Shown one piece after another: positions 1 through 11,138 of a stretch of DNA of 64,000 nucleotides. The notes beneath the pieces were generated by a model. It saw only the letters and a program-made list of their open reading frames with translations, ran no database searches and was not told where the DNA came from. The position numbers and the translations under genes are program-made. Source of the DNA: Pseudocercospora fijiensis CIRAD86 (taxonomy: Eukaryota > Ascomycota > Dothideomycetes > Mycosphaerellales > Mycosphaerellaceae); NCBI RefSeq assembly GCF_000340215.1, contig NW_006921541.1, positions 677,876-741,875 of the forward strand, written 5' to 3'. The stretch's first letter is position 1. The number at the start of each line of letters is the position of its first letter.

Positions 1-82
1 CAGGTGATATTCTTGCTTGCGTCGTTCAAAGCTACTGCTGTCAATCGACGCCTTGCACCTCGAGGAATCTCGAATTGAGCTT

Positions 83-1307
83 CTACGTCAAGGTTACATT
101 GACAGCTTTCAATATATCATCCACACTGGTCGAAGGACCACCAGGGACAATGTCACGCCAGATTTTCTCATCAACCATCTTCCCCGGCTCAAGTGTGCTC
201 CAATTAGGGCTCTGCTCGGTCCGAAGCCAGTTGAAGTCATCTACCTTGTGCCATTGATTGTCGATATCCTTGTCGCTCTCGAGCATGTACGCCTTAGGAA
301 GAGGAGTGAAGCGGATGCTCGAGCAATTCTCGATAATAGGTCGAGATGAGGTCAGGAGATAGACGTCGCAATTCGAAGAGTCATGCATGCGGAACTGTCG
401 GCTAGTAACAAGAATGACAGAATCCTTGACATTCGTGATATGTGCTGCTCCACTTACGTGCCCACCAATGATGAGGGAAGAGGTGATGTTTTTGAGTATA
501 AGCTGGGCGAAGGGCTTGTCCGCCGCAGGTTGGGATAGGTCGACGACGCATCGCTCCAGATCTGAGACAGTACCGGAACTGGTGGCGTGACTTGCCGAAG
601 TTGGGAGAACTATGTGAACATTCTCGTGGTTGTTAATGGAGACAGCATTGCTGTCGGAGAAGGAAGGTTGGCGAAACCTGGTAGTATCAACGGGAAGATT
701 GACGCTCTTCGAGCGATTTGCCTCCGTCAAGCTTCCAGCCTGCTCATCTGCCGGAGCCGCGAATTCGGCCGGGGTGGTCGGCAGGCTGGACGCGTTCGAG
801 ACATCTGAAACATATCCTGTTATCTGTCGTCGCTTCTGATCTGCCAACTCTGCAGCATCGCTCAGGCTGATGGCAGATTCGTTCTTGCCTGCAGAGAACA
901 AAGGCCCAGACTTCGACTTGAATGAGAATTTTGGTTTCGGAGCATATGACGCTCTCACCTCTTGCAATTTGCTATTCAGGGCTTTGATGGCTTCTCCATA
1001 GGTACGCTGATCGTAAGCTGGGATGTATGAGGACGCGTCCTGGACTTCGCTTGACAATCTCGCGATGCCGGAAAGGCAATGCTCAATTGCGTCCGCTCTT
1101 TCGCCTCCGGTGATGCTGTGTTGACCGATGCGGGCCATCTGCTCTTGTAGGTCTTTTCTCAATCAGCATGGCAGTATGGGTTAGCCATTGCTATCACTGC
1201 TGACCTGTGACTTCATGCTGGAAATAACGGAAGAACTTCTGGCTTGGATTGAGCTGCGCAGCTGGCGCGGCCTGCTCGTCTGATGTCGCCGTTGCTGCTG
1301 TCGCCAT
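83..1307 (-). CDS. Tubulin-binding cofactor C (TBCC)
   Basis: Two exons on the minus strand, 1307-1205 and 1152-83, give 390 residues. The ATG at 1307 opens a short Ala/Thr-rich leader followed by FFRYFQHEV, the start of the N-terminal spectrin-like helical domain of TBCC. Joining across the 52-nt intron gives EVTDLQEQM. The middle is Ser-rich. The C-terminal half is a C-CAP/cofactor C beta-helix: HIVLP, SSLIIGGHVSGAAHI, then SRQFRMHDSSNCDVYL, which holds the position of the conserved Arg that stimulates GTP hydrolysis by beta-tubulin in this family. Known role: last step of alpha/beta-tubulin heterodimer folding in the cytosol, with cofactors D and E. The donor (GTCAGC) and acceptor (AAAAG) are weak, so the exact junction is uncertain; the family call is firm. 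Confidence 0.88.
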
Positions 1308-2064
1308 CGTGTCTGTGTCACGCGAGGTGTTGATTCCGCGAAGAGGTTCAAGCAGTCGGAGTGCTTGGAAAAGTGGAAGAGCTCAAGAGACGTGTTGTTC
1401 GAGAGCCTCACACTTTGCCACACGTCACTCGCGTCTTCAAACAGGAAAGTACGATCTTATGGACGGATCATACCTATGGTGTTGAGCACATGTATCGTTG
1501 TCGTCGCTTCCTGATTTCGAGGTTGTACCCCGCTTCGGAAGTGCAGCCTGAGGCCAAAGAGACAGAGGTGTTTACTCCTTCGCAACGACGCGTATCGTCC
1601 TTCATCAGCAGTGCACAGATGTCCAGGAAATTCAAAGCACAACCAATTGCACCAAAGATCCCGCATTCTCACAAGTTGGCTTGACTAGAAGACCTCGATA
1701 CGTCGCGCAGATTTATGAAAATTCAATTTGACAGGTTGCTGTAGCTGCTCACAGAAGCTATCCACTGTGCCATTGCCCAAGCTCTGCTGAGAGTGTACTT
1801 AGAGGCATTGTATCCACCGTACGATCGCCACCGGATACTGCGCAGACTTGGCCCATTCGAATCGAGAACACTTAGATCTCCAACAACATGGCTACGGGAG
1901 GCTCAGAATTCGACTTTAGCACTGAGAACAAGAAGCACAAGGGGAACGCTGGCCAAACGACAGCGAGCATTGTCTCTTCGAGAACAGATTGGTCTTGACA
2001 TCGGCTTCCTCTCAGCAGTGTTCACTCCTGAAATCGTCACCACCTCTCTACCTTCAGCCTCGAT
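1308..2064. other. Intergenic stretch, no supported gene
   Basis: Upstream region of the TBCC gene and downstream region of the next minus-strand ORF. Open frames here lack ATG starts, splice partners or protein-like composition. The best is a 36-codon ATG frame at 1888 on the plus strand (starts MATGGSEFDF), too short to support. Confidence 0.5.
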
Positions 2065-2484
2065 TCATACCCTCTTCCTGCTTAACCTCGTAGCTTCTCG
2101 AATCCTGCTCGCCGCACTCTGTCCCGGTCTTGGTGGTCCTGAAGCTCCGCTCACAGCATTCCTCCTACATATCCGGTAACTCGTATGATCATTTGCGACT
2201 CGGGTCAGCCAAGCTTGGATCTCATGGTTGTATCTGGAACTATGATGTCCTGGCGGGCGCAGACGATGTGGTGTCCTTACCCAATTGTCTGGTGTAAGTC
2301 GCGGTGATGTGCCGGGTGATGGAGGCGTGATGATGATGGTTGGTATGTCAGGGCCCGGCTCCTGCTGTGCGAGAACATGCACATGTCGCGATCTTGGGGA
2401 TAGTGGCGGAGTATCTTCTCGGGAGCTCAGACGCTGCGGTATGTATGGGTTGATGCTTATGCCAGCTCGCCTTCTTCGCGACAT
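2065..2484 (-). CDS. Small hypothetical protein, basic and Ser/Pro-rich
   Basis: Single-exon reading from an ATG at 2484 gives 139 residues. It starts MSRRRRAGISINPYIPQR and continues with PPLSPRSR and PPSPGTSPRLTP, the low-complexity basic Ser/Pro type common in fungal hypothetical proteins. No domain, signal peptide or membrane segment is visible. The frame is open 54 codons further upstream without a good start. It could be one exon of a longer gene or a chance frame; the composition favours coding only modestly. Confidence 0.4.
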   Translation of the reverse strand: MSRRRRAGISINPYIPQRLSSREDTPPLSPRSRHVHVLAQQEPGPDIPTIIITPPSPGTSPRLTPDNWVRTPHRLRPPGHHSSRYNHEIQAWLTRVANDHTSYRICRRNAVSGASGPPRPGQSAASRIREATRLSRKRV

Positions 2485-3026
2485 TGTATGAGTTGTGCTT
2501 GACCTGCTGGAACTTCTTTGACTCGATCTTAGAGGAAAGCAAGGGACAAACATAGTCTTTATAAGTCGCTCAGACTCCAGAGACACTCGAAAGACTCTAC
2601 AGCGACTCCGGTATTCTGGTTCACTCGATGCTTGACTGGTACACAAAGGAAGGTAGCCAACAATGGACAGTGTTTCGCCCCGTCCATTTTCCGAGACACC
2701 TGCTACTAATGTTGTGCTTCACCAGTGCAGATTAGATCTGGCCAGTTTTTTTTCACCCAGTCTTTCGATGACTCGAATCACGATAAGGTGTCTGAAGATC
2801 CAACCTTCATGTTAGTGGGTTGTGGGGCGCACCTTCCTTCACTAAACACTTTCTCAAGCATTTCGCTGAAGCTAGCAGAAACGACAAACTTTAAACCTTG
2901 CAAATGTTGATATCATCTGCTCAGCTCCATCGATACAAGAGCATCGACCATTTAACGGCAATATACTCCTGCTGCGAAGACTGCGGTCGCAACCAGGACC
3001 AAGATCAGACCTCATCAAAGGCAGAC
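2485..3026. other. Intergenic stretch between divergent ORFs
   Basis: Separates the minus-strand ORF starting at 2484 from the plus-strand ORF starting at 3027. It probably holds both promoters. No RNA gene or repeat recognised. Confidence 0.5.
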
Positions 3027-3773
3027 ATGTCATTCCACGGATTCCCACCACCACCTCCTCTAGCAGACTCTCCATCGCAGCCTGGTAAAACACAGCCTGC
3101 TTCAGCGCTGTACCAGTACGAGAGGTCGATAGTAGAGAGCAAGTACGATGACCAGAACAATACGCTTTTCGGGTGGATAAGAACCACGGACACGCAGACG
3201 TGGACGACTTATGTCAACCTACAGACCGGTCAATAGCGGAGAGCCAGCCCGTATCTGTCTCCGCCACAGCCAGCTCGCATGACGGCTTCTCCTGCTGGGC
3301 TTCCCACCACAAGCCATGTGCCTAGCACCAACCCTTTCCTGTCATCAGGACTGTCCCAACAAGCAACCAAAACTGGCGGAAACTCAGCCTCTCGCCATGA
3401 AAACGCCGATGCTCGCCCCTTGAGCGCCTTGCCGCCTCGTATCACGCATAACAGAAACAGGCGTCTCTCTCGTGAGCTACAGCGAAAAAAAAATGCGAGT
3501 ATCGTATCGACACTAGACACTGCGCCTATTTCGGATCCCACTCCTGGCCCTACCGAGTGGCCAGCTGCGCTAAGATTGAATCCTCACTCGGACTTTGCAC
3601 AAACTGCCACTGAGTGGGCACTTGCCTCGACGTCAGAGCCTCCTCCAGCTCGCGTGCAGATTCCCGCCCAGAAGTCAAAGGGTTCAAACAAGCGGACGTT
3701 TGAGGAGCACAGTGCTGGCGACAAGGAAGAGAACGCGGAGCTGCCGCTCAAGGAGTCATTGCGAAAGCAATAA
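3027..3773 (+). CDS. Hypothetical Ser/Pro-rich protein broken by one in-frame TAG
   Basis: The ATG at 3027 (MSFHGFPPPPPLADSPSQ) opens 69 residues ending WTTYVNLQTGQ at a TAG (3234-3236). The same frame continues without another stop to 3773, adding 178 residues of Ser/Pro/Thr-rich sequence with a late basic/acidic segment (SKGSNKRTFEEHSAGDKEE). No known domain. Both halves look coding and share one frame. The TAG is therefore a true stop followed by a chance ORF, a nonsense mutation (CAG to TAG), a readthrough codon (context CAA TAG CGG), or a sequence error. No intron can remove it and keep the frame: the only good nearby donor, GTACGA at 3142, would need an acceptor that shifts frame. Confidence 0.45.
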
Positions 3774-4691
3774 AGAGAAATTCCGCGTGCAATGGTGAGA
3801 CTAAAGGTATGCTTTGATCGCCCAATTTCAAAGTGGTAATGTGAAGCTGACTTTAGACGAAAATTTAGGTATCTCCGTGACGCTACAACGACCTTTGAGG
3901 CGTTTATCGGCGATAAGAGTTCTCTTGTATACCAGAAATATCGGCCACTATCTGGCCGAGAGAATTATGCTCGAATTCGAAGCGGAAAGCACAGTTGCCT
4001 TCTATTGGCCTTTCGGGAATACATGATGCCGATGGTAGATGAAGCTGCATGAGCCGAATGTGTGAAACAAACAAGAAATCCTGATGGTTCTACAGCAGAA
4101 GCCGTTGTAGCACGTTCACATAGCATTCCTGGACCAAGGTCCCGCTCTGCAGTTGTGAAGTTACTTATGACTTGTTCGCGGCCGAATCGTTTCGCTCCCG
4201 GTGCCGGCTATCTCCTCTGTGATGGCCAAGGAAAGGTGGAAGGTTATTACTAGAAGCTGTGTAATTAGCCATTGAAAGAAAAACAATCTCATCGCTCGAT
4301 GTTATTGTTGCTTGTACCAATGCCAAGCATCTACGAAAAGTGGGTCCTTCAATTGCTATCCTAGATCCTGGGTCACCTTTCACCAGAGACAAGCTTCTCT
4401 GCGTACGTACTTCCAAGGCCCCTCCACTGGCTGCACACTGCTGCTGACGCCTCGTGATACGAGTTGCCGAGAAAATCGCGCGGAGCGGGATCAGAGGTAT
4501 AGAGCTCTTTGACACAAAGTCGCTCAAGCTAGAAAGCGCTTTGGCATCATCATATCGAGTTCAAGAGTTGGCATGCTGCATGCACGTCTTGGCCCGCCTT
4601 AAACTCTCTACACCTCTCTGCTTTGCAAGCTGTAACACTTAGCTATTCTGCCGCATCCATGTCTGCTAATCGATAGCCTGTATTGAATACG
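3774..4691. other. Intergenic stretch, no supported gene
   Basis: Upstream region of the YVC1-like gene. Open frames on both strands here are short and lack domain-like sequence or splice signals. Confidence 0.5.
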
Positions 4692-7133
4692 ATGGACCAC
4701 CTGCCATCGCCTCATCCTTCGAGAGCGGAGACTTTTAGCTCTCCCGCAAGAACGACATTCTTTGAACCGGGCCACCAAACCGACGACCCTTCTGAAATCG
4801 GACCACGAAACGACCATGACGATGATGAATCGCAGACAGAGCACAACGATGATAACGCTTCGTCGCCGCAGCATATCATGGTTCAAGAGCCGAGGGTCAG
4901 ACCGAGTATGCCGTCTAAGAGGAATACGTTCAAAGGGTCGAATAGGCAGATCCACGAAGCGCTACGGATGCAGCAAGCGCGAGCGGAACAAGAGATGCTG
5001 CTAGGCGATCATGAAGAGGCGGACGACGATGGCTGCTATCCACCAAGAAAGAACGACGATCCTAGAATACCTAATCCGCACGCTCATTTGCCAGTATACA
5101 CTACGATACATAAAATAAAGAGATTGGTAGAAGCCAGTATAGGTGCGGGACAGTTTTCGCATATTATGGCAAATTACATGCTGATGCTCTGAGCAGACGA
5201 TCCATACAGTCCTGATCAGCTTAAGAGCCCGCGCATGAATGTCGCAGTCGTACGACCGTTGGTTGACCACCTGTACGATCCGGACGATGTCTCTATCATA
5301 TTTTGCTTGTTGGTCAACCGCGTGCAGTTCCTACGCGAGCAATCGTATCAGGCACACCACCAGACCGTGAACATCACGAGAGCACATCTATGTGAACTGG
5401 TCGCAGCAAGAATATTGCGCCGGTTTGACGAAGATCATGAAGGACGACTTGGACTCCTCACACTGGCCAACGTCCTTGTGGCTGGCTTCGAACCCTTCCA
5501 GAACGCACCGGGCGAGATCGCAAAGCAGCATAGGACAGAATTGCACTGGACAATTCGGTGGCAAATAGCGCGCCCGGAATTCCAGCGTATGCTGACTGCG
5601 TTAGAAGTGGCCATCGTGTCAGAGGCGAAAACTTTCTTGAGCGCGTCTGCCTGCCAAAAGATCGTCGAGAACGTCTACCAAGGGCGCATCATCTACACTC
5701 CGACGTCCTTCATCGATATACTGCCCGACCACTACAAGAATCGCGGAATCACGCTTTACGATCCTAGGAAGGCACCGATTTTGAATCAATATCGCTTGAT
5801 TGTGCCGCGCACCAGGAACATCATAGAAACTGTTCAGTTTGTGATTCTTTTGGTACTGTACATCTGGACCATGGTCAGCAAAGCGCATACGTATGGGCCC
5901 GATCATACCAAATTCATGACTGTTGAGCTGGTCTTCATCGTATATGCCATTGGCTGGAATTTGGACGAGATCGCATCAATTTTCGAGCACGGATGGACGG
6001 TCCACACAGAAAACTTATGGTCCTTCCTTGACATTGCATTTGTGTTTATCTTTTGGATATATTTTGGCGTCCGCATGCATGGCCTCGTGATGAACGACCA
6101 CTCCCTCGGCTGGCTAGCAGAAGACATCCTCGCTCTGGCAGCACCCGTCCTCTTACCACGCCTGGCTTTCTGCATAATGCCTGAGAACATGGTCTTCATC
6201 TCTCTACGAGCGATGATGGCCGACTTCACCTTCCTGACCGTAATTGCAGCCTGGTGCTTTGGCGGCTTCATCCTTGCAATGTGGTGGCTCTCCGAGACCC
6301 AAGAAGGCTTCCTCAACCACACCATCATCACAATCTCAAAATGGATGCTCTGGATTTGGTTCGGTCTCGATGGCACTGGCATACAACGCAGTGTCGAAAT
6401 GCATTGGTTTCTTGGGCCCCTTCTCATGATCACCTTTGCATTTCTCGGCAATACTCTCTTCCTTACAATCCTCGTGGCCATGCTCAGCAACACCTACAAC
6501 ACGCTTTCTCGCAACGCCACCGCCGAAATCCAGTTCCGCCGCGCAGTCTTGACCTTCGAAGGAGTCAAGTCAGACTCACTCTTCGCCTACCGTCCACCGA
6601 CCAACGTTCTCGCCTTCCTCATCCTTCTCCCTCTCAAGTTCCTGCTCACGCCACGTTGGTTCCACAAAGTCAACATCACTGCTGTGCGAATCCTCAACGC
6701 TCCCATCCTGCTGTTGATCTCCTGGTACGAACGCAGGTACTTGTGGAAACGTTCTCGCCACCTCTTTCCCCCTCGCAAGCACTCGTGGCTCTCAATGTGG
6801 GAACGTTTTGGAGCTCACGGTGATCTGCAAGCTGTATTCGACGCCGAGCCCCCCGAGAGCGTCTTGGCGGAAATGGATGATGTGGATGATGTGCTTGGAG
6901 GTGACTTTTTCGATGGGCTGGACTACGTGTCTGCAATGAGAGCCAGGCGTGGAAGCCGGAGTCTTAGTGATGCTAGCGGTGTCTTTAGCGGGGCGTTCTC
7001 CAGGTCGAGGAGTAGGATGAACGGGCTCTCGAGATTGAGAGATAGACGAGGCACGCCGGGTGCAGATATGTCGCATGCAGAGGATTTACCTGGTCCTGAT
7101 GTGCATGATGGAGGTAGCTTTAGTACTGCTTAG
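4692..7133 (+). CDS. YVC1-like vacuolar TRP cation channel
   Basis: Two exons, 4692-5142 and 5197-7133, with a 54-nt intron (GTGCGG...GAGCAG), give 795 residues. Residues 1-150 are an acidic/polar cytosolic region. The junction yields VEASIDDPYSPDQLKSPRMN, the conserved entry into the fungal Yvc1 family. Membrane segments follow from about residue 355 (ETVQFVILLVLYIWTMV) through about 585. A re-entrant pore stretch (ISKWMLWIWFGLDGTG) precedes the last helix (LLMITFAFLGNTLFLTILV). The C-terminus carries an acidic cluster (EMDDVDDVLGGDFFDG) like the calcium-responsive acidic tails of fungal Yvc1, then an Arg/Ser-rich tail. Known role of the family: calcium-permeable channel of the vacuolar membrane releasing stored Ca2+ under osmotic or mechanical stress. 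Length matches the filamentous-fungal family. Confidence 0.93.
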
Positions 7134-7805
7134 AACATACACCTCGCCGGCACGCCGCACACTTGCAACCCACGAGAACCGTCAACATCTCATCACCGCA
7201 CCCTTCCCCATCCCTCACCCCCCTCACCAAGCTTCTCATTACATCTCTCGCTTCCACGAGTATGTCCGTGTGAGCCTCCCAGAGCACACTGGTTAAACAC
7301 TTCGGTGCTGTTCGGGGCATGGGTGATTTTGATGGGGTTAGAGTCCTGGAGTTTCGAAAGGCAGAAGAAATCGAGAAGGGTGCAGCTGCTTGCATATGCT
7401 TGAGAACCCAAGGTCTATGCTGAAGTTCATCCCGATGCTGTTTCGGTCGAAAAAATACGCGGATATTGGCTGTGAGTGTGAGTGTGAGGGAAGACAGGTG
7501 GCCAACGAGGAAGCGTGCGCGACAGGAGTTCACGAATTCTGAGACCATGGTGTACATGTAATTCTGAATGCTTATCCCAGAGCGCATGACCGTCTTTGCC
7601 TTCACCAAGCTCTAGATATCTCTACAAGCCCTGCAAGGGTCCTACCTCCCATGTCTTCTCCTACCAGGGAGCTCCAGCTCCACAATGACCACATATACTA
7701 GTAGACCGAAGACTGAACACGAGCTCCTCATACCCCACCTGAACAATATCCCTCGCTTTCATCACTGACACACGGAAAACCTCGCCAAGGAGTACCGTCA
7801 CCAGC
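7134..7805. other. 3' flank of the channel gene, no supported gene
   Basis: Contains a minus-strand frame (7120-7608) ending in a Cys-containing tail (VGCKCAACRRGVCSKQY) that overlaps the channel's 3' end, but no start, splice sites or family support it. Treated as UTR/intergenic. Confidence 0.45.
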
Positions 7806-8202
7806 ATGTCCTTTTTCACACCAATACTCAAGAATCTCTCGACTTCCCCGGAGATCACTACCAAGTCACCTCCTCTCTTGTATTTCTTGCCTGCTTCTCC
7901 CAAGTGCCTTCTGATTTCTCTGCTGATTGATTTGTGTCCTATTTAGTCTCCCGAATCTTTTCTTCACGCCTCGACTAGCCAAACCTTCAAAGGCTCATCA
8001 ACCACCACATTTGACGCATGCTTCGCATTGGTTAAATGCTTCTGATGCGGCGCATGGAGATGGTGTGAAGAGGTAAGTCCAGTAGATGCTGGAGTTGTAG
8101 ACGCAGACCAGGACTGACGAGTTTTGCAGAAATCCTGCTATTACCGCGAAAATTGTGTCGGAGAAGATTTATGAGGGTGTTGTTGCTGGAATGGGTAGAT
8201 AG
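7806..8202 (+). CDS. Small three-exon hypothetical protein (98 aa)
   Basis: Built from splice signals: exons 7806-7903, 7947-8072 and 8130-8202. Intron 1 is 43 nt (GTGCCT...CTATTTAG with a CTGAT branch site). Intron 2 is a textbook 57-nt fungal intron: GTAAGT donor, ACTGAC branch site, TTTTGCAG acceptor. The three exons join in frame to 297 nt ending in TAG. The product starts MSFFTPILKNLSTSPEITTK and ends KIVSEKIYEGVVAGMGR. No domain is recognised. Exons 2-3 are well supported by the second intron; the first exon is less sure, and a minus-strand frame overlaps it. The gene converges on the beta-lactamase-fold gene with only 12 bp between stop codons. Confidence 0.55.
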
Positions 8203-8214
8203 CACTTCATTACC

Positions 8215-9447
8215 TTACCCTCCTCTTAAAGTCCTCACTCCTCCTGTTCCGAGAATTTCGATAATCGTCCTCTTCCCTTTCTCTCCAGCGATTCCACCTA
8301 TCCCTCTCAGCATTCGGATAACGTCCTCGACCTCGAATTTCTGACTCGTGATCCATTTCGTGGCCCAGCCTTCGTTCTCTTTCATTTCATCGTGTGCTGC
8401 TATCCAGTACCGCACATCCACCTCTTTTACAATTTCGATTCCGCCTGGTGCTCCGCTGCTCACTGTGCCTCCAAGAATTTTAGGGTTGGATTCAATGTTC
8501 AAGGAATGGAACAGAGCTGTGATTGGGATCGCGCGGGGAAGGAGCGAGAGGTGGGTTTCGATGTATGGGCGTAGGAGAGGCGGGTCGATGCCGTGCGGCG
8601 TGTAGAGGATGGAGAGGACGTTTTCGTGATTTTGATGTCGTTTGCTCAGCGTTGAAGATGTGCTTGGTCTTTGGGCGCCGCTTGTGCTGGGACGGCTTGT
8701 GTCTGGCGATGTGAGACTCGTTGGAGAAGGCTGTGGGAGATTGTGGATTGCTTTGAAGATGCCTTTTGGACTTGCTACCGAGGGTCGTTTGCGTGAAGGG
8801 TTGCGCGAAAGTGGGTGCGAGACTCCCTGGCGTGCGAGTACCGGAAGGTCGGAAAGGTTGACTGTACTGCCATCTGGTGCTGTCATTAAGGTGCCTGGCG
8901 GGCAGTATGTGATTGCGATGGCGTTATGTAGCCTTGTGAGGTCGGTTTTGGTCGAGATGTTCGCGATTGTGACCTCGCCCTCTGCACTGGCTGAACTGTA
9001 TGGGTCGATGGGTATGCGTAGGATTGTGTCTGGATGATAAGCACTATAAGGCACGAGCTCTTCTACGATGCCGGGGCGTTCGAAGTAATTCCACGACCGT
9101 ATCTTCTTGGCCGCTTTTGGCGTTGCTAGGATTCGCGTCCTGGTGAGTTTGGGAAGTGAGCATAGCGTCTCCTCGTTGCAATGATCGGGCTTGTCTTGGC
9201 TGATTATGATCAGGTCTATCTCGTCCTCAACCTCTTTCAGGGACTGGATCGTCGGGGTAGAGGTATGGGTGCTCGTGGCGAACTTGTGATGGAAGATGGT
9301 CGTGCTACCGCTGAGCCATGGGTCGATCAGAATGGTATATGATCCGGGAAATGCATGCGTGCTCTTGCAGTCGTCTGGCGCGAAGGACGGCTTGAAGGTC
9401 AGCATGAATGAAGTGTCATCGTTGAGCTGCTTTACAGTCAAAGCCAT
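8215..9447 (-). CDS. Metallo-beta-lactamase-fold protein (UlaG-like)
   Basis: Single exon of 410 residues from the ATG at 9447. The N-terminus reads as a beta-lactamase-fold hydrolase: TILIDPWLSGSTTIFHHKF, then DLIIISQDKPDHCNEETL, RILATPKAAKKIRSW and late SILYTPHGIDPPLLRPYIE. The layout resembles UlaG/L-ascorbate-6-phosphate-lactonase-like members of the superfamily. The canonical HxHxDH metal motif appears as SQDKPDH, so the first two His are not present, while the Asp-His pair remains. A Ser/Pro-rich insertion (about residues 215-275) separates the halves. No signal peptide. Substrate unknown; metal dependence cannot be assumed. Confidence 0.78.
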   Translation of the reverse strand: MALTVKQLNDDTSFMLTFKPSFAPDDCKSTHAFPGSYTILIDPWLSGSTTIFHHKFATSTHTSTPTIQSLKEVEDEIDLIIISQDKPDHCNEETLCSLPKLTRTRILATPKAAKKIRSWNYFERPGIVEELVPYSAYHPDTILRIPIDPYSSASAEGEVTIANISTKTDLTRLHNAIAITYCPPGTLMTAPDGSTVNLSDLPVLARQGVSHPLSRNPSRKRPSVASPKGIFKAIHNLPQPSPTSLTSPDTSRPSTSGAQRPSTSSTLSKRHQNHENVLSILYTPHGIDPPLLRPYIETHLSLLPRAIPITALFHSLNIESNPKILGGTVSSGAPGGIEIVKEVDVRYWIAAHDEMKENEGWATKWITSQKFEVEDVIRMLRGIGGIAGEKGKRTIIEILGTGGVRTLRGG

Positions 9448-11138
9448 TGTCGACTATGCTTTCACCCGCCTGGCAGCAATTGCAACGCGTAGTTGTTCGC
9501 TGTCTTACTTATTACCATCTTGCACCTTGGGTACACGGAGACGAGCAAGGTCCGTAATATTCAGAACCTGGGTGTCTGCAGCGAGCCGACCAGTCAAGAC
9601 AGACACACGCACAATGGAGGCGCGGCCAGCAAGTTGTGTCATTTAGGCACAAGACAGCATTATTGGAGGAAAGAGGTAGGAAAGCAGGAGTAAGACGACT
9701 TGTGCATCTCGCAGACATGGTATGGCACTGTAATCACATGCTGGCATCTGTCGCGTCGAATAGAATGCGCACTTGGTACCGAGCATGAGGGAAAGCGTGT
9801 GCTTGGCGACAGATTAATGCCATCCAGCTCTGGGCCACGTTGTGCAGGAGCGAGGGAGGGGGCAAGTTCTGGCGAGGAAGGCGGAAGGCGGAAGGCGGAA
9901 GGGGGCAAGGGAGGTGAATGAAATGCGTCATTCAAAGGCTTGGTTGAAATTGGGTCAATGTTTTGACGGCTGCTTCTCACGTGGTCCGTGTTGACGCGCA
10001 CTGTGCGATGCAGCCCCGATAGCTAGTATGCAGCTTCGTCTCACGTTGCTAAATTGTGGTACTGCTCTTTACATCAAATGGAGTGGTCTTCTTGTCTTTT
10101 GCATCAACGAGGCTGTGGATGTCGGCCAATATTAATGCAATGATCCGGAATGCAAGAACGCCAATGGCTGGGGCCGCAAAGCAACCCATTCACCCCTGGA
10201 GTGGAGTGCAAGCTACGGAGGGTGTCGCCGACGGAACGCGAAACAAATGCACCGTCTCGCAGCTACGCAGAAGGCCAGCGAAAGCGCATGCGCGTGCGGT
10301 CGCACATGTGGTGAGTGATCTCAGGCCCGTCACTTACGCTGAACAGGCGAGAGCGAGAGTCGAGAGTTGATGGGCCATGGGCGCACGCGAAGCGAGGCAG
10401 GAATGCTTTGTCCTCACATTTTGCCGGGCGAGCCACCTGCAGAGCCTTCGAGGCTCTTTTGCCGCGAAAGGACTAGCCTTTCTGCTCACCAGTGTGCTCA
10501 CGGTCCTAAGTTGTCGCAAAGACCCCGCACCTCCGCGCAGAATCACCATTCACCACCCACACCCGCCTCCTCTGAACATCCACAGATCGCAGACCACAGC
10601 ATAGGCGTGCGGCGCGTGAACAGTGAGCAGCTCCGTGCGGCCGATTGAGCCTGCGATCGTGAGATTGCGGCAGCAAATTTAAAATCTGGAACTCGTCATC
10701 TTGAGCAGGAGGAGCAGGAGCTGGCCTTGTTGTCTGAGAAGGACCTTGGAGAAGCTCTGGTGAGCACGAGCACGAGCAACCCTTGACAGCTCACAGCACG
10801 CACCACAATCGCCGCCGCACTGCGAGCAGATAGCTACTAGGAGAGGTCGCTCCGCCGTATCATTGGTACTGCATCGTATCCATAGCTTCTCGATCTGGAC
10901 AGCTCCCGCCGAGCACGAGCGCTCTTGCGCAAGAAACCTGAAGCAACCAACGACGCCCGCTGCCGAGCTGAGCCTGAGCCTCGTCCAACTTGCGCCCGGC
11001 TGAAGCAAGGCGCGGAGAGGACTACAGCACCTAACGTGCAGTAGTCAGAGCACAGCAACACAGCTCGACAGCTCGACAGCTCGAGCTTTGCTTGCTGCTG
11101 CCGCTGTCCTGACCAGAGCCGGGGTGCTCTTTTCTGCA
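9448..11138. other. Long divergent intergenic region
   Basis: Lies between two divergently transcribed genes and presumably holds both promoters and a long 5' leader for the zinc-protein gene. A GGCGGAA-type tandem stretch occurs near 9880-9905. The last 450 bp are rich in CAGC/AGCTCG-type sequence. No protein-coding frame or RNA gene is supported. Confidence 0.55.

Noticed and set aside
1793..2179. 128-codon plus-strand frame
   Set aside because: Begins at a non-ATG codon, overlaps the better minus-strand ORF and shows no domain.
7120..7608. Minus-strand frame ending VGCKCAACRRGVCSKQY
   Set aside because: Overlaps the 3' end of the channel gene and has no ATG-supported start, introns or recognisable family; the Cys cluster alone is not enough.
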